This document shows positions 63,501 through 64,000 of a stretch of 64,000 nt of DNA, piece after piece; position 1 is the first letter of the stretch; each line of letters begins with the position of its first letter. Origin of the DNA: Monarcha castaneiventris obscurior (taxonomy: Eukaryota; Chordata; Aves; Passeriformes; Monarchidae); NCBI GenBank assembly GCA_026261815.1, contig JAMPIT010000890.1:13422001-13486000 (forward strand), in the 5' to 3' direction. Below the pieces are notes generated by a model. The model worked only from the letters and a program-made list of their open reading frames with translations. It did no database searches and was not told the origin of the DNA. The position numbers and the translations under genes are program-made.

Positions 63501-64000
63501 ACCAGGGTCCTAAGAAAGATTACTATAGCCCCTGATACTGCTATAGACAAAAAGCATTTAACTGCTCCCCATGTAACCTGAAAGAAAGCTTAAGCAAAGT
63601 CTAGACAACAGACCAAAGATTCATTTGTGGGCAGCTGCCACAACTCTGCAATACAGAATTATTATTTGCTGAAGGAAAATAAAGATTAAATTTCATGCTT
63701 TAATTTGCTGATAAAACATCAAGCTCTGTCAGAGTCAGCCATCAAACTTGCATTAAGTCTCAGTTATTTGCAGGTGTAGCCTTACCAAGTGAAGTCTGAA
63801 GCAGAAAGGAAAAAGGAAGTGGTATATGAAAAAAAAAAAATCTGATCTTCACCATTTCCCTCATAACAGACCAAAATACCATGTAAAAAGCATAATTCTG
63901 TCCTATAGTATTACATGTCTTACACAAACACCATTCTCTCATCATCCTTACAACTCATTTTAGTTGAAAATCCTGTAAGCCTTGGGGAGAGTAATCTCAT
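60581..64000. other. Gene-free stretch to window end
   Basis: No gene is supported. It holds a short TATAATAATAATATT segment near 63102 and a 12-base A run at about 63829-63840. The 107-codon minus frame at 62221-62544 has no recognised domain. Other frames are short. Confidence 0.6.

Noticed and set aside
1..64000. Apparent excess of A over T on the plus strand as a sign of a minus-strand host gene
   Set aside because: Spot counts of a few lines gave mixed results, so a full-window count is needed before claiming a skew.
1..64000. Search for CRISPR arrays, operons, tRNA or rRNA genes
   Set aside because: No regularly spaced repeats, no clustered same-strand genes and no convincing cloverleaf or rRNA sequence were seen. 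The DNA is vertebrate in character.

Overview
The window reads as vertebrate nuclear DNA, almost certainly from a bird. It is AT-rich, and no reading frame is long enough or organised enough to be an intact protein-coding gene. The dispersed repeats that can be recognised are of avian type: several 5'-truncated CR1 LINE copies (young and old), a solo LTR of endogenous-retrovirus class II type with a perfect 6-bp target-site duplication, and two or three further LTR-like blocks. No Alu, B1, L1 or other mammal-style repeat was recognised. There are no bacterial features (operons, ribosome binding sites, CRISPR). The assignment rests on repeat families recognised by eye, not on a database search.

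Layout. 1-7301 is unannotated AT-rich DNA. 7302-8772 is a compact repeat cluster: a minus-strand CR1 3' end, a plus-strand CR1 3' end lying back to back with it, an LTR-like segment, and a minus-strand CR1 piece that still carries recognisable reverse-transcriptase coding sequence. 9179-9286 is a run made only of A and C. 9309-28529 is mostly featureless apart from a probable ancient CR1 remnant (14620-14830), an (AAT)n microsatellite (16084-16131), a T/G-rich tract near 19.5 kb and a 21-base poly(A). 28530-28845 is an ancient CR1 remnant on the plus strand. 28846-43626 is gene-free, with two unidentified reading frames, a short tandem duplication and an AT-rich block dense in homeodomain-type core motifs. 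43633-43974 is the solo LTR. 45340-45563 is another CR1 3' end. Around 46.8-47.3 kb two stretches have good splice-site context and could be exons of a low-abundance transcript. 48.7-49.0 kb is a GC- and CpG-enriched patch. 57584-57690 is a second A/C-only run, followed by a T/G tract at 58.4 kb. 59171-59449 is a probable LTR, and 60055-60580 is a degraded copy of what looks like an abundant avian LTR-type repeat.

Taken together the window behaves like a gene desert or the inside of a very long intron. The supportable biology is retrotransposon history, plus a few candidate regulatory or non-coding-transcript sites that need comparative or RNA evidence. No undescribed multi-gene system is visible.
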